This document shows, piece by piece, positions 26,468-36,394 of a stretch of DNA of 64,000 nt. Source of the DNA: Paenibacillus pini JCM 16418 (GTDB lineage: Bacteria; Bacillota; Bacilli; Paenibacillales; Paenibacillaceae); the NCBI RefSeq assembly GCF_000576305.1, contig NZ_BAVZ01000011.1, positions 62,001 through 126,000 on the forward strand. The letters run 5' to 3'. The notes beneath the pieces are model-generated. The model made no database searches and was not told the origin of the DNA. It saw only the letters and a program-made list of their open reading frames with translations. How positions within the stretch are numbered: the stretch's first letter is position 1; every line of letters starts with the position of its first letter. The translations under genes and the position numbers were made by a program.

Positions 26468-26664
26468 TTGTCGGTTTGTATCCATTTTCGAGTACATTTG
26501 AGTGTAATAGAGGCATTTTTACTTGTGATATACTCTGATTTGGATATTAATGGAATATATATCCATTTTTGCATATAGAATAAATTGTTTGCATGCCTGC
26601 ATTTCTAAAAACTGCTTACTGTTTGATTTCTAAAAGAGGTGATGCCGATTTAGATTTAAGTTTC

Positions 26665-26679
26665 ATGTAAGCGTTTTGT
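26665..26679 (+). promoter_or_regulatory. Candidate CcpA binding site (cre) before the LPMO gene
   Basis: ATGTAAGCGTTTTGT matches the cre consensus WTGNAANCGNWNNCW at all but one defined position, 31 bases before the LPMO start codon. Catabolite repression of a chitin-degrading enzyme by CcpA would be expected; not tested. Confidence 0.5.
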
Positions 26680-26710
26680 TATTAAAATTCAATCTCGGGA
26701 GGAAATAATA

Positions 26711-27739
26711 ATGAATTTCGCTTTACCCAACAACGCAAAGTTTCATAAGGTGATTATCGCTTGTAGTATGCTGCTTCTGATCACTCTACTTATGTTTTTG
26801 TTCCCTGCCAAAAGCTCGGCTCATGGGTATTTAGATTCGCCAGCAAGCCGTGCCCTTTTATGCAAAAACAATGTGAATACGGATTGTGCTGGAGCCTCAT
26901 ACGAGCCACAAAGTGCTGAAGCCCCAAAAGGCTTCCCTAATGGAGGCCCGTCAGATGGACACATCGCGAGTGCAAATAATACGTTTCCTAAACTCGATGA
27001 GCAATCTTCGACTCGTTGGACTAAAGTACCTATAAATGCAGGTCCACAAGCTTTTAGCTGGCAGTTAAATGCCGCGCACGCTACAACTACCTTTAAATAT
27101 TTCATCACGAAGCAGGACTGGAATCCGAACGCTCCTCTGACGAGAGCTTCCTTTGACTTAACGCCTTTCTGTCAAAAGGATTTAAACGGAGCAAGTCCTA
27201 CTAACTATTACACGATAAATTGTAACGTTCCTGCAAGAACAGGGTATCAAGTCATTCTAGCTATTTGGGAAGTATCCGGAGCGCCTACCGCTTACATCAG
27301 TGTAGCCGATGTGGATTTCGGAGGTGGCAGCACACTCCCAGCTCCAACGAGTCTGGCTTCCACTGCCGTAACAGACAACAGTGTTTCCTTGAACTGGTCT
27401 GCTGTAGCTGGCGCAGCAAGCTATCAAGTATATCGCAATAACGTTTCAGTGGGCACAACAACCTCGACAACCTTCACGAACACGGGCTTAACGAGTGGCA
27501 CTTCCTATAATTATACGGTAGTTGCAATTGATTCCTCCGGCAAAGCATCGCCTTCCTCTTCCGTATTGGCAGTAAAGACGACAGGCAGCGGCGGCGCGGG
27601 CACATATCTCCCTTGGAGTGCGACTACAGTCTATGTTGGGGGTAATAAGGTCTCCTATAATGGCGTTAACTATGAAGCCAAATGGTGGACACAGGGTGAG
27701 ATTCCAACCGGAAACAATGTTTGGAAGGTCATTCCTTAA
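26711..27739 (+). CDS. Secreted AA10 lytic polysaccharide monooxygenase with FnIII and chitin-binding modules
   Basis: A 342-residue exoenzyme that cleaves crystalline chitin oxidatively using copper. The signal peptide ends after KSSA so that His38 (HGYLDSPASR) becomes residue 1 and, with His123 in NAAHATTTF, forms the histidine brace. The AA10 domain runs to about residue 200 and includes disulfide cysteines. A fibronectin type III domain follows (about 207-293), then a CBM5/12 chitin-binding module with VSYNGVNYEAKWWTQGEIP. GGGAGG precedes the ATG, and a candidate cre site lies upstream. Its module set parallels that of the chitinase at 32017. Confidence 0.95.
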   Translation: MNFALPNNAKFHKVIIACSMLLLITLLMFLFPAKSSAHGYLDSPASRALLCKNNVNTDCAGASYEPQSAEAPKGFPNGGPSDGHIASANNTFPKLDEQSSTRWTKVPINAGPQAFSWQLNAAHATTTFKYFITKQDWNPNAPLTRASFDLTPFCQKDLNGASPTNYYTINCNVPARTGYQVILAIWEVSGAPTAYISVADVDFGGGSTLPAPTSLASTAVTDNSVSLNWSAVAGAASYQVYRNNVSVGTTTSTTFTNTGLTSGTSYNYTVVAIDSSGKASPSSSVLAVKTTGSGGAGTYLPWSATTVYVGGNKVSYNGVNYEAKWWTQGEIPTGNNVWKVIP

Positions 27740-27756
27740 CTTTATTAGCACATCTA

Positions 27757-27790
27757 AAGCCCTGGAGGCACGTGTCTCCAGGGCTTTTTT
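27757..27790 (+). terminator. Rho-independent terminator after the LPMO gene
   Basis: AGCCCTGGAG pairs perfectly with CTCCAGGGCT around an eight-base loop and is followed by seven T. Confidence 0.9.
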
Positions 27791-28026
27791 TCGGATATAG
27801 AGCTTGGTTACTTACTCCTCATCGAGATGAAAATTATTTGCGACAATGTACTGATTCTGTTATTGGGAGAGTTCAATTTTGGAATCTTATAAAGATCAGT
27901 TAATGGGGGAGTAAATAGGAGTTTATCGTGTATCCCAAGATCCAAGGTCATTTAATGAATGTAGTTTGAAATCCTGAGTGGGAATTTACAAATTAAATTC
28001 TAGGATCGAATTCAAATCTCCATTAT

Positions 28027-28365
28027 TCATTTGAGCATAAACTGCTCCATATCATCGTGACGAATATCAATCTTCTCACCATTTGCTTTGACTAGATATA
28101 TATATAATGGCTTTTTTTCAATACTTGCACCACCTACTGATACATGATAATCCTCATCTATTTTATAGTTACGAATATACAGACCTGAGCCAATATCTTC
28201 ATAGGGATAGTCATCAAAATCATTCCAAGTTAGATCTTGACCACTCTGTGCCAGATCCTGCACCATATTGAGTGACAAGGTCTCATTGTTTATATGATCA
28301 CAGCCTGAAAATATAACCGAAAAAGTAAAAACTAATGAAATTATAATGTTATACTTTATTTTCAT
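28027..28365 (-). CDS. Small lipoprotein of unknown function
   Basis: A 112-residue protein with a lipoprotein signal peptide ending in the lipobox VIFSGCDH, so the mature protein is about 92 residues anchored to the outer face of the membrane. The mature part has an acidic FDDYPYEDIGSGLYI stretch and ends IDIRHDDMEQFMLK. GGAG precedes the ATG on the minus strand. I do not recognise a family; it is divergent from the MmcQ/YjbR gene and appears monocistronic. Confidence 0.78.
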   Translation of the reverse strand: MKIKYNIIISLVFTFSVIFSGCDHINNETLSLNMVQDLAQSGQDLTWNDFDDYPYEDIGSGLYIRNYKIDEDYHVSVGGASIEKKPLYIYLVKANGEKIDIRHDDMEQFMLK

Positions 28366-28483
28366 TTTGATTTCTCCATCTTCTATATATTGTAAAATAA
28401 TTTCTATTATATAGGAAATTGTAACGTATTGAAATGTTATATGATGATAGTTTGCGTATGTTTAGTGAAGGAGTCGTTCTGAT

Positions 28484-28843
28484 TTGAAGAATAATATTAT
28501 TGACTATTGTTTAGAGAAAAAAGGAGCAACTAAGGATTATCCATTCGGACCCGCGCCTATTGTAGTCAAAATTGCAGGTAAAATGTTTGCGCTTATTTTC
28601 GAGGGCAAAGACGATAATTTTCGACTAAACCTAAAATGTGACCCAATCATTGCGGAAAACTTGAGAGAGCAACATAAGAGCGTTCAGCCAGGCTATCACA
28701 TGAACAAAAAGCACTGGAATACAATTACGATCGATGGTTCCATGCTAGAGTCAGATATCTTTGCAATGATTGACCACTCATACGAATTAATTTTCAAAAG
28801 TCTACCTAAGAACATCCGAGAATCTATACTGGAAATAATTTAA
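28484..28843 (+). CDS. MmcQ/YjbR-family DNA-binding-like protein
   Basis: A 119-residue cytosolic protein of the MmcQ/YjbR family (CyaY-like fold), whose members are thought to bind DNA but have no settled role. KKGATKDYPFGPAPIVVKIA, GKMFALIFE and NLKCDP are the N-terminal family blocks; PGYHMNKKHWNTI is the central signature. It begins at a TTG codon with GAAGGAG ten bases upstream. A bidirectional terminator follows after about 100 bases. Confidence 0.92.
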   Translation: MKNNIIDYCLEKKGATKDYPFGPAPIVVKIAGKMFALIFEGKDDNFRLNLKCDPIIAENLREQHKSVQPGYHMNKKHWNTITIDGSMLESDIFAMIDHSYELIFKSLPKNIRESILEII

Positions 28844-28940
28844 TGAAGCACATCAAGGAAATTGGGAAGAGCATATGAGATAAGCAGCACAAGGTTGGCG
28901 CCAATACCCACAGTTTACAGAAGACCAAACTAAGTCCAAA

Positions 28941-28990
28941 AAATAAAAGGCAAACAAGGCTTTATAGAAAAGGTCTTGTTTGCCTTTTAT
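28941..28990. terminator. Bidirectional terminator between convergent genes
   Basis: AATAAAAGGCAAACAAG (28941-28957) pairs perfectly with 28974-28990 around a 16-base loop, with A-rich and T-rich flanks. Confidence 0.85.
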
Positions 28991-29022
28991 TATTTTTCCA
29001 ATTGAACTAGGTATGCGTAAGC

Positions 29023-29811
29023 TTATTTCTTGAGTGTCCGCATCCATTCGATTATAGCTTGGCTAACTTCATCCAACTGCTGCTGTGATGAAATTGTTGC
29101 ATCCTGATCACCTTTTTGTTTTCCATACGTACCGAACTGACCATGATTACCGCCCTCAATGGATACGTATTTTGTAGTGTCAGCAGGTAAATTTTGTTTG
29201 CTTTCTTCCCATACCTTCCAATTCAACACACCATCCTTAGAACCTGTAACTTGCAGGACATCCAACCCAGAGTTTTTCAAGCTACCTCCTTCATCCGCAT
29301 AAGAGCCAAGGAAGAATACACCCGCAAGTTTACTCGTATTCGCCGCCGCATACCTTGCCGCAAAGGCTCCACCTAGTGAATGTCCACCGATTACAAAGGT
29401 ATCATCAGGATGCGATTGAATCAGTGGATTAGCTCGATTTTTTCCAAAGATAGCTAAATCAAACGGCATTTTAACAATATACACGCGATGTCCTGCTTCA
29501 GCTACCTTACGAGCAAGCGGCGCATAGCTTTCTGCATCCACCAAAGCCCCTGGATAAAAAATCAGGCTCGGCTGTATAACTTTCTTATCAGCGGGTTCGA
29601 ATAGCAAGCTATTATCTTCTGTTTTCACCACTAAAGCTGAATTACTTTCCATCGCTTGCTTAGCTTGCTCAAGCGGTTCGTATTTCAAAATGGGGTAGGC
29701 AATCAATAGCCCTAATACAAGAAGCATAATAAGTGAAGCAAATGAGATTAATATCCATTTTCCAATTTTTCGCTTTGGTTTGGAACGGATTAAATGTTGT
29801 CCTTCATTCAT
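29023..29811 (-). CDS. Membrane-anchored alpha/beta hydrolase
   Basis: A 262-residue protein. A basic RSKPKRKIGK segment precedes one transmembrane helix (about residues 20-42), and the hydrolase domain follows outside the membrane. The oxyanion region is IFYPGALVDAESYAPLA, the nucleophile elbow GGHSLGGAFAARYAA, an Asp lies in GSKDGVLNWKVW and the catalytic His in EGGNHGQFG. The start at 29811 follows AGGAGG; earlier in-frame codons are spurious. Homologues are annotated as esterases or carboxymethylenebutenolidase-like; substrate unknown. Confidence 0.87.
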   Translation of the reverse strand: MNEGQHLIRSKPKRKIGKWILISFASLIMLLVLGLLIAYPILKYEPLEQAKQAMESNSALVVKTEDNSLLFEPADKKVIQPSLIFYPGALVDAESYAPLARKVAEAGHRVYIVKMPFDLAIFGKNRANPLIQSHPDDTFVIGGHSLGGAFAARYAAANTSKLAGVFFLGSYADEGGSLKNSGLDVLQVTGSKDGVLNWKVWEESKQNLPADTTKYVSIEGGNHGQFGTYGKQKGDQDATISSQQQLDEVSQAIIEWMRTLKK

Positions 29812-30111
29812 CTGTTGTCCTCCTATGTGTATAAATGATCTATACAATAGAGTAACATAGTCGTTAAGCCAAATACATCTATTCACACATAGCATAATCG
29901 CATTCTTAACGAAATTAACAATATCAAGCCCGTATGATTGTTGGGGTCGTGCTCTTCATTGGTCTACTTAGAGTTTGAATTCATTAATGGATAGGGTAAT
30001 TCATCGAAGATGAAGAGGACACTAAACAAGGATTTTTATCAAAGGAGTAGAAGATTTATTTCCTTATATTGGATGATTACATGAAGCAGAACAAGGAGGG
30101 GCCGTGAAATT
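29812..30111. other. 300-base intergenic region between divergent hydrolase genes
   Basis: It must hold the promoters of both neighbours. I see no strong palindrome, terminator or small gene in it. Confidence 0.5.
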
Positions 30112-30825
30112 ATGACCGAGACATTCATATCCTCCAATAGCACATGTTCAATGCATTGCCGCACGGTAGTTTACTTTTTTGCCGGGGTATTAACATATCG
30201 GAATAATTTTGAAGCTGCTGCTAGTGAAATTGCCAAAAGATATCGTAATGCCAAAATTGTGATGATCTTTCCTTATGGGATTGCAAACGGCACTACGCGT
30301 ACTTCACTTATTCGTCTGCTGAGTCGGCAACTTACACAAGTTGGCTATGACCTTACCCGAGAGCAGTCACGCAGGGTAACTATCGCATCAGGAATCATCC
30401 GCGAGCATGTAGCAGATGCAGATCATATTATCTGTATTGGGCACAGTGCCGGAGGCGTAATCGCCTATCGAGCCGGCCTTTATCTGGAGAAGAAGTACGG
30501 CTTGAAGGGAGTTCAAATATTTGCAGTGGGAAGTCCTAAATTTCATTTGAAGGACATCCCATTCAATGAAAGATTTACATATATCACTGGCCAAAATCCA
30601 GACAGAATCACTCAAATTGGCAGGTGGCGTAAGCCGGGTTCTCGGGTATACCAAGGAAGGCCGGGTCGCGAAATCCAGTTGGAATTTAATCCAGCTCATG
30701 TAGGCTGGCAGTTTCATGCATCATATTTTCTGAAATCGGCCTGGACAGATTCTAACCAAGTGTTTCATACCAATTCAGAAGACTTGGTCTCCAAAATCCA
30801 TGAACTGTACCCGGGAGACTGCTAA
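30112..30825 (+). CDS. Alpha/beta-hydrolase-fold protein, lipase-like
   Basis: A 237-residue protein without signal peptide. The nucleophile elbow is CIGHSAGGVIAYRAG, preceded by IVMIFPYGIANGTT and followed by GVQIFAVGSPKF, the latter resembling class 3 lipases where a Gly-Ser-Pro-Arg/Lys stretch follows the core strand. Candidate Asp and His are in NPDRITQIG and NPAHVGWQFH. AAGGAGGGG precedes the ATG. Substrate is unknown. The next gene starts 91 bases later on the same strand. Confidence 0.8.
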   Translation: MTETFISSNSTCSMHCRTVVYFFAGVLTYRNNFEAAASEIAKRYRNAKIVMIFPYGIANGTTRTSLIRLLSRQLTQVGYDLTREQSRRVTIASGIIREHVADADHIICIGHSAGGVIAYRAGLYLEKKYGLKGVQIFAVGSPKFHLKDIPFNERFTYITGQNPDRITQIGRWRKPGSRVYQGRPGREIQLEFNPAHVGWQFHASYFLKSAWTDSNQVFHTNSEDLVSKIHELYPGDC

Positions 30826-30916
30826 ATACCTAAAGCTAACGAGCAGAATAAAGGAACAATTCCCCAATATTAGCGTTAATTATATAAACGTTTAATGAAT
30901 AGGGGGATGAAGGGAG

Positions 30917-31708
30917 ATGAAAAGAGAGGCTAACGAAAGACTTGCTTTTATAAGACGATCTACTCCATTTTACATGTGTGTTTTTATACTAATTTTGGAG
31001 TTCGTATCTATATGGATCATAAGGAATGACAATATTCCATCAAACGTTCAGTATTCTCAGATAAATGCTGACAATGGGGTTATTCTACATGTGCTACAGG
31101 CAGAACCTAGTCGTATTTCATTTAATAGCGTAAACGATAACGTCGTGCAATCTGGAAGAATCGGAATCAATGGTGGATTCTTTTGGGAGGATCAGTTATT
31201 GAGCATTGCGGTTATGGATCGCATTCCCACAAATGGAGGTTCTAAAGAATACGGCTCAGGTTGGTTCAACGTCAAATACGCTCGAGGAACCATCGTATAC
31301 GATCGTGTCACGAGGATGGTTGATGTGCAACGGGCTGCAAGCGTTGATGATCTACATATGACACATACGACGAAGTTCTGGGCGCAGGGCGGTGTCAGTA
31401 TGAATTTAAAGGACGATAGTAATTGGTATAACGTAGCAGTCACAGAAGAAGGGTTACCATTTCCCGACGACAAGCGGCTTCGCAGTGCGATGGCATACGA
31501 TAATTCTGGAGAAATCTATCTAATTGTCACTTCTACTAGATGTACGGCTGAACAATTCCGTACTGCTATTAAAATAAATGTTGCCAAAGGAAATTTGAAT
31601 GAGGCTATATTTCTTGACGGGGATGGTTCCTCACAATTGCTAGCCGGTAAGGTCAAATTGAAAGGGGACTCTCGAAAGGTAGTGCAGATGATCCAGGTAA
31701 TCGAATAG
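30917..31708 (+). CDS. Membrane-anchored phosphodiester glycosidase (NAGPA-domain) family protein
   Basis: A 263-residue protein with one N-terminal transmembrane helix (about residues 18-36) and an extracytoplasmic NAGPA domain, the family of the human mannose-6-phosphate uncovering enzyme and B. subtilis YomE-like exopolysaccharide proteins. GINGGFFWEDQ and the active-site block IFLDGDGSSQLLAG are diagnostic. GAAGGGAG lies before the ATG. In Gram-positives such proteins are thought to trim phosphodiester-linked sugars of wall polymers; exact substrate is unknown. Confidence 0.88.
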   Translation: MKREANERLAFIRRSTPFYMCVFILILEFVSIWIIRNDNIPSNVQYSQINADNGVILHVLQAEPSRISFNSVNDNVVQSGRIGINGGFFWEDQLLSIAVMDRIPTNGGSKEYGSGWFNVKYARGTIVYDRVTRMVDVQRAASVDDLHMTHTTKFWAQGGVSMNLKDDSNWYNVAVTEEGLPFPDDKRLRSAMAYDNSGEIYLIVTSTRCTAEQFRTAIKINVAKGNLNEAIFLDGDGSSQLLAGKVKLKGDSRKVVQMIQVIE

Positions 31709-31800
31709 AAACACTAGAATTGCTTAGGCTGAGGTAGGCTTTTCCTACTAGTAGCGCTATTAATATTGGAAGATTTGTAACTATAGTACGAGACTAACCA

Positions 31801-31830
31801 AGCCATCTCAATACAAGAGAGGGCTTTTTT
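31801..31830 (+). terminator. Rho-independent terminator before the chitinase gene
   Basis: AGCCATCTC pairs with GAGAGGGCT (one mismatch) around a seven-base loop and is followed by six T. The remainder of the ~310-base gap up to 32016 is AT-rich and shows no recognisable element besides the chitinase ribosome binding site GAGGAGG. Confidence 0.7.
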
Positions 31831-32016
31831 GTGTTTATAATATTTTTCCCTAAAAAAATATCAAATAAAAAGAGGAAACTCTCATTATTTTGGAGAATTA
31901 TTTACTGGATAATTAAGGATTTGTTAACTTTAAATGTTATAAAGGGGGTGGAGCAAGCTCAACTAGGTTTAGGATGGGAAATCTCATCGATTTTCACAAT
32001 AAGAGGAGGTAATTCA

Positions 32017-33587
32017 ATGAATGGTAAGAACGTAATTAAGGGTCACTTTAAGCGGGGGTTTCTGTCTCTGTTTATGGTAGCATCTCTAGTAATCTCTTTA
32101 ATCACATCATTTAGCATTCCGGCTGGTCATGTCTCGGCAGCGGAAAGTATTCAAGCAGTGGCGGCTTGTACCGATGCAGCATGGGACGCTACCAAAACGT
32201 ATAACGGAGGCAACCGCGTTTCACTGAATGGCAAAGTATATGAAGCAAAATGGTGGACATTAAACGAAAACCCGGCGCAATCAGGTTCATGGGGCGCTTG
32301 GAAATATATCTCTGATTGTGGCGGTACTACGCCTGGGGATACAACAGCACCAACAGCACCTGCTAATCTGACTTCCACAGCAAAGACAGCAAACACAGTA
32401 TCTTTATCGTGGTCAGCTTCTACAGATAATGTAGCGGTGACGGGATATAACGTGTATAGTGGCTCTACTTTGAATACGACGGTTACGGGAACTACAGCTA
32501 CTGTGTCGGGACTTACAGCAAGTACGGCTTATACTTTTACGGTAAAAGCAAAAGATGCTGCGGGTAATTTATCAGCAGCAAGCAATGTTCTTTCTGTAAC
32601 AACTTCCGATACGAGTACACCTAATCCAGGAACTACACCAAATAAAGTTATTGGTGGATATGTAGCAGACTGGAATTTCCCTAATGTTAACACGATACCT
32701 GCAACAAAGTTAACACACTTATACTATGCTTTTGCTAATGCAGCAAATAATGCAGTGAGTGGAGGAGATACAGGAAAGATTGCACAGCTTGTCTCTCTTA
32801 AACAAAAGAATCCAAGTTTGAAAGTTCTAATCTCCGTAGGGGGCTGGGGAAATTCAGCTAATTTCTCAGGTATTGCGTCGACAGATGCAAATCGTACAGC
32901 TTTTGCAAATTCAGCACTGCAATATATCCGCGCAAACAAATTAGATGGAATTGATATTGACTGGGAATATCCTGCGGTAAGTGACAAACAAAATTACACT
33001 CTTTTCATCAAAAAAATACGTGAAGTTCTAGATGCGGGTAGTGTAGCAGATGGAAGAAGCAATAATAAATATCAAGTCACTGCAGCAACTGGAGCTTCTC
33101 AATACGGAATTGAAGGTATTGATCTGGCTTCGGTGCAACAATACTTCGATTATATTAATATCATGACCTATGATATGCAAGTCGGAACGAATTCGCATCA
33201 TACAAACTTATATACTTCCTCACTGAACTCCAGTTACAGCGTAGATAATGCCGTGAAATTGTATAAAAATAGTGGTGTGGCTACAAGTAAAATTGTAATT
33301 GGAGGCGCTTTCTACTCTGCTGGTACGACGACAGAATACACTTATGACCAGTTATTAGCGAGCTATATTAATAAAAACGGCTGGACTCGGCAATGGATGA
33401 TGTAGCCAAAGCTCCTTACTTAACGAATGGAACTGGCTTCATTAGTTACGATGACGAGCAGTCACTTACAGAGAAAGTAAAATATTTAAAGAGTCAAGGT
33501 TTGGCAGGCATCATGTTCTGGGAATACGGACAAAACACGGGCGGACAATTGCTAAATGCTATTTATACGGCCGTGCAACAACCTTAA
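32017..33587 (+). pseudogene. Secreted GH18 chitinase with CBM5/12 and FnIII, frameshifted near the end
   Basis: An endo-type chitinase of about 523 residues. Order: signal peptide to about HVSAA, a CBM5/12 module (VSLNGKVYEAKWWTLNENP), a fibronectin type III domain, then the GH18 barrel beginning VIGGYVADW. The catalytic DxxDxDxE is at residues 310-317 (DGIDIDWE) with Glu317 as acid, and the late MFWEYGQNTGG carries the barrel-closing Trp. The frame breaks at about 33394, where CGGCAATGGATGATG lacks one G of an expected TGGGAT; restoring it joins ...TRQW to DDVAKAPYL without gap. The ATG at 32017 follows GAGGAGG. A sequencing error in a GGG run is the likely cause. Confidence 0.93.
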
Positions 33588-33608
33588 ACTAACCTGACTT
33601 AAGTAAAG

Positions 33609-33654
33609 AGAGGGTACCTTCTAGCAGTTAATGAAAGGGGGTATCCTCTTTTCT
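33609..33654 (+). terminator. Rho-independent terminator after the chitinase
   Basis: AGAGGGTACC (33609-33618) pairs with GGTATCCTCT (33640-33649, one G-T pair) and runs into TTTCTC. Confidence 0.65.
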
Positions 33655-33693
33655 CTTATTAAAAAAATTAATTGAAAAGGGAAGTGACGATTC

Positions 33694-34764
33694 ATGCCGA
33701 GCATTGCAATAACCCAAGGCCTCACCTCGATCAATTGCGTATTTCAGGAACCGGATCGGATCGAACTTTTAGAAGAGCAGGTGCCCTCGCCGGGACCTGG
33801 ACAAATTTTGTGTGCTGCCAAAAAGTCATTGATAAGTACTGGAACTGAATTAGCTTGTCTGAAGGGGAGTTTCGACGAGGGGACGGTCTGGTCATCTTGG
33901 GTTCAGTACCCATTCTATCCCGGATATTCCATGGCTGCTCAAGTGCTGGAGATAGGAAGCGGGGTAGAAGGAATAAAGGTCGGTGACAGGATCATGTGTC
34001 CAGCCGGGCACCGCCAATACTTCCTCGTGGAATATAAGGAAGCGGCGCTTATTCCTGATTCGATTCGTGACGAAGAGGCGATTTTTACGCAACTCGCGAA
34101 GGTTGCACTACTAGGAGTTCTGCGCGCAGAGCACGCATTTGGAGAAAGAGTGGGTATTGTCGGTCTAGGTCTTATCGGACAGCTTGTCATTCAGTATCTG
34201 AATGCCGGCGGTGCGCGTCAGATTATCGCAATTGCACCGGAAAGTTCCCGTCTGGGCCAAGCTCGTCGAAATGGTGCGACCGATTTGTTGAATCTTCCGG
34301 TAGCCGAGGCATTCGGACAGGTAGAAGAACTTACCAGAGGAAAAATGCTGGATACGATATACGATGTAACGGGTTCTTACGCCGTACTACCTTACTGCAC
34401 GCAGTTGACTCGGGATCTGGGCAAGGTCATTCTGCTAGGTGATTCGACGGAACCCTCTAAGCAGACTATTGGACCGAAAGTAGTCTTTAATTCGGTTAGT
34501 ATACTAGGGATTCACGGCCGAATGATGGAGGGTTTTAAAGGCTGGACGGAAGTGGATATGAACGAGTTCATATTCGAATCTATCCAGCGGGGAAAACTGG
34601 ACGTTGCAAGTCTTATTACCGAAGAAGTAAGCCCGCTCGAAGCCGTATCCGTCTATTCCCGGCTCGTGGAGCGCAAGTCCGATTTTATGGGAGTTGTATT
34701 CGATTGGACAATTGCAAAGCTAAGGGGGAAATCAAATGAGAACATGTCACGAGCTTACACTTAA
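33694..34764 (+). CDS. Zinc-less medium-chain dehydrogenase/reductase
   Basis: A 356-residue MDR-superfamily oxidoreductase. The nucleotide-binding motif is VGIVGLGLIGQLVIQY, followed by a Rossmann domain and VILLGDST. In the GroES-like domain the usual Zn ligands are missing: the site normally reading GHE is YPGYSMAAQV, and the Cys ligand region reads ISTGTELACL. Related two-domain enzymes act on sugars or in pigment and antibiotic biosynthesis. The gene begins a more GC-rich stretch and overlaps the NagZ-like gene by 29 bases, so the two are coupled. A role in amino-sugar chemistry is inferred only from that neighbour. Confidence 0.82.
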   Translation: MPSIAITQGLTSINCVFQEPDRIELLEEQVPSPGPGQILCAAKKSLISTGTELACLKGSFDEGTVWSSWVQYPFYPGYSMAAQVLEIGSGVEGIKVGDRIMCPAGHRQYFLVEYKEAALIPDSIRDEEAIFTQLAKVALLGVLRAEHAFGERVGIVGLGLIGQLVIQYLNAGGARQIIAIAPESSRLGQARRNGATDLLNLPVAEAFGQVEELTRGKMLDTIYDVTGSYAVLPYCTQLTRDLGKVILLGDSTEPSKQTIGPKVVFNSVSILGIHGRMMEGFKGWTEVDMNEFIFESIQRGKLDVASLITEEVSPLEAVSVYSRLVERKSDFMGVVFDWTIAKLRGKSNENMSRAYT

Positions 34765-36394
34765 GGAGAAAATTGGCCAGCTGCTCATGGCCGGCTTCGA
34801 AGGTTTTACGCCGGATGCGAACATCCGCGACCTTTTACAAAATCATTTCATCGGGGGAGTCGTGTTATTTTCCCGAAATGTTGACAATCCCGAACAGGCA
34901 TTATATTTAACACAGGAACTTCATAAGATGGCTATGGATGCGACGGGCATACCACTATGGATCGGAACGGATCAGGAGGGGGGGATGGTCGTTCGGTTAA
35001 GACAGGGAATTGCGCAGCTGCCTGCGGCGATGGCCTTGGGAGCCGCACATGATCTCGTTCTACTCTACGAAGCTGCCAAAGGAACGGCGGAAGAGCTGAA
35101 GATGCTGGGCATCAATATGAATTTTGCGCCCGTGGTTGACATCAACGTTAACCCGCGAAATCCGATCATTGATGTCCGCTCGTTCGGAGACAATGCCGAA
35201 ATTGTTGCCGAACTGGGGATCGCCGCCATGCATGGCTTTCAGGACGGGGGAGTCGCTTCCGTTATCAAGCACTTTCCTGGTCATGGCGACACGGATACAG
35301 ATTCCCACGCGGAGCTACCAGTTTTGCGGCATTCCCTTGATCGACTCCGATCCGTGGAGCTTGTGCCATTCCGGCGTTGTGTTCAGGTCGGGGCCGAAGC
35401 CGTCATGACAGCTCACATCGGAATTCCGATACTTACCGGCGGAGAGCCCGTTCCGGCGACAATCTCCCATGAAATTCTGACGGGTCTGCTCCGTGAAGAG
35501 CTGGACTTCAACGGAATTATCGTGACAGACTGCATGGAGATGGATGCTGTTACGCAGGGAATAGGTGTAGGGGAGGCAGTCGTCCGGGCCATGATTGCGG
35601 GAGCTGACCTTATTCTCGTAAGTCATACCTACGAAAGCCAACTGGAGGCGGTGGCTGCCCTTGAACAAGCAGTGGCGGACGGGCGTCTAACGGAAGATCG
35701 GATCAATGCCTCTGTTGATCGCATCCTTCACCTAAAGGAGTGCCGCATCGGAGAGCTGCGGGCACACAGTTGGGAATACACGCGGACTCTCTTGGAAAAT
35801 CCGCAGACCCTCCAAACGATTGAACGTCTCCGCCAGAAAAGCATTACCGCCGTTAACCGTGAATCAGACTTTTGCCGTTTGTCTCCCGGAGTCGATACTC
35901 TCGTGCTCTGGCCGCAAATAACGGCGGCCAGCAAATCTGAGGACGAGCCGGCATACGATGACACTCTTGGCAAGTTCTTGCTACCTTATATCACGGCAAA
36001 GTTAACGGAGCGTGTTTACGGATCCAGTCCAAGTCCGAATGAGATTGCGGCCTTGGCCACCGAGGGGGAAGAGTATGGGCAGATCGTCGTGGGAATATTT
36101 CATACGGCTTCGAGTCCCGGTCAGATCGATTTGGTTCGCAAGCTCTTAGCGGGAGGGGTCAAAGTTATTCCAGTCTCCCTACGCAATCCGGTTGATCTCG
36201 CAGTTTTTCCAGAAGCTAAAGGCTTTCTATGCTGTTACGAGCATCATCCGCATACTCTGCAGGCCCTAAGTCATGTTCTAATGGGTATATCGGAGCCTGA
36301 CGGCATAATGCCGGTCGCGATTCCTGATCAAAGGGCAGAAGGAGGAGAAATAAATGAATATCATTCAGCTTCCGGTCTCGAATCCGCCACTTAA
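34736..36394 (+). CDS. nagZ: GH3 beta-N-acetylhexosaminidase (NagZ-like), cytosolic
   Basis: A 552-residue glycoside hydrolase family 3 enzyme that releases GlcNAc from chitobiose or muropeptides. The NagZ signature KHFPGHGDTDTDSHAELP carries the catalytic His-Asp dyad, and the nucleophile Asp is in IIVTDCMEMDAV. WIGTDQEGG and FAPVVDINVNPRNPIIDVRS are the other substrate-binding blocks. Residues ~350-552 form a second domain, so it resembles the two-domain Gram-positive NagZ/YbbD type, but there is no signal peptide. GGGGGAAATC precedes the ATG. Local GC content is distinctly higher than in flanking genes. It could finish degradation of oligosaccharides made by the nearby chitinase and LPMO. 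Confidence 0.92.
   Translation: MRTCHELTLKEKIGQLLMAGFEGFTPDANIRDLLQNHFIGGVVLFSRNVDNPEQALYLTQELHKMAMDATGIPLWIGTDQEGGMVVRLRQGIAQLPAAMALGAAHDLVLLYEAAKGTAEELKMLGINMNFAPVVDINVNPRNPIIDVRSFGDNAEIVAELGIAAMHGFQDGGVASVIKHFPGHGDTDTDSHAELPVLRHSLDRLRSVELVPFRRCVQVGAEAVMTAHIGIPILTGGEPVPATISHEILTGLLREELDFNGIIVTDCMEMDAVTQGIGVGEAVVRAMIAGADLILVSHTYESQLEAVAALEQAVADGRLTEDRINASVDRILHLKECRIGELRAHSWEYTRTLLENPQTLQTIERLRQKSITAVNRESDFCRLSPGVDTLVLWPQITAASKSEDEPAYDDTLGKFLLPYITAKLTERVYGSSPSPNEIAALATEGEEYGQIVVGIFHTASSPGQIDLVRKLLAGGVKVIPVSLRNPVDLAVFPEAKGFLCCYEHHPHTLQALSHVLMGISEPDGIMPVAIPDQRAEGGEINEYHSASGLESAT

Noticed and set aside
26368..26574. 68-codon minus-strand frame downstream of mqo
   Set aside because: It runs through a hairpin and a terminator and has no ribosome binding site.
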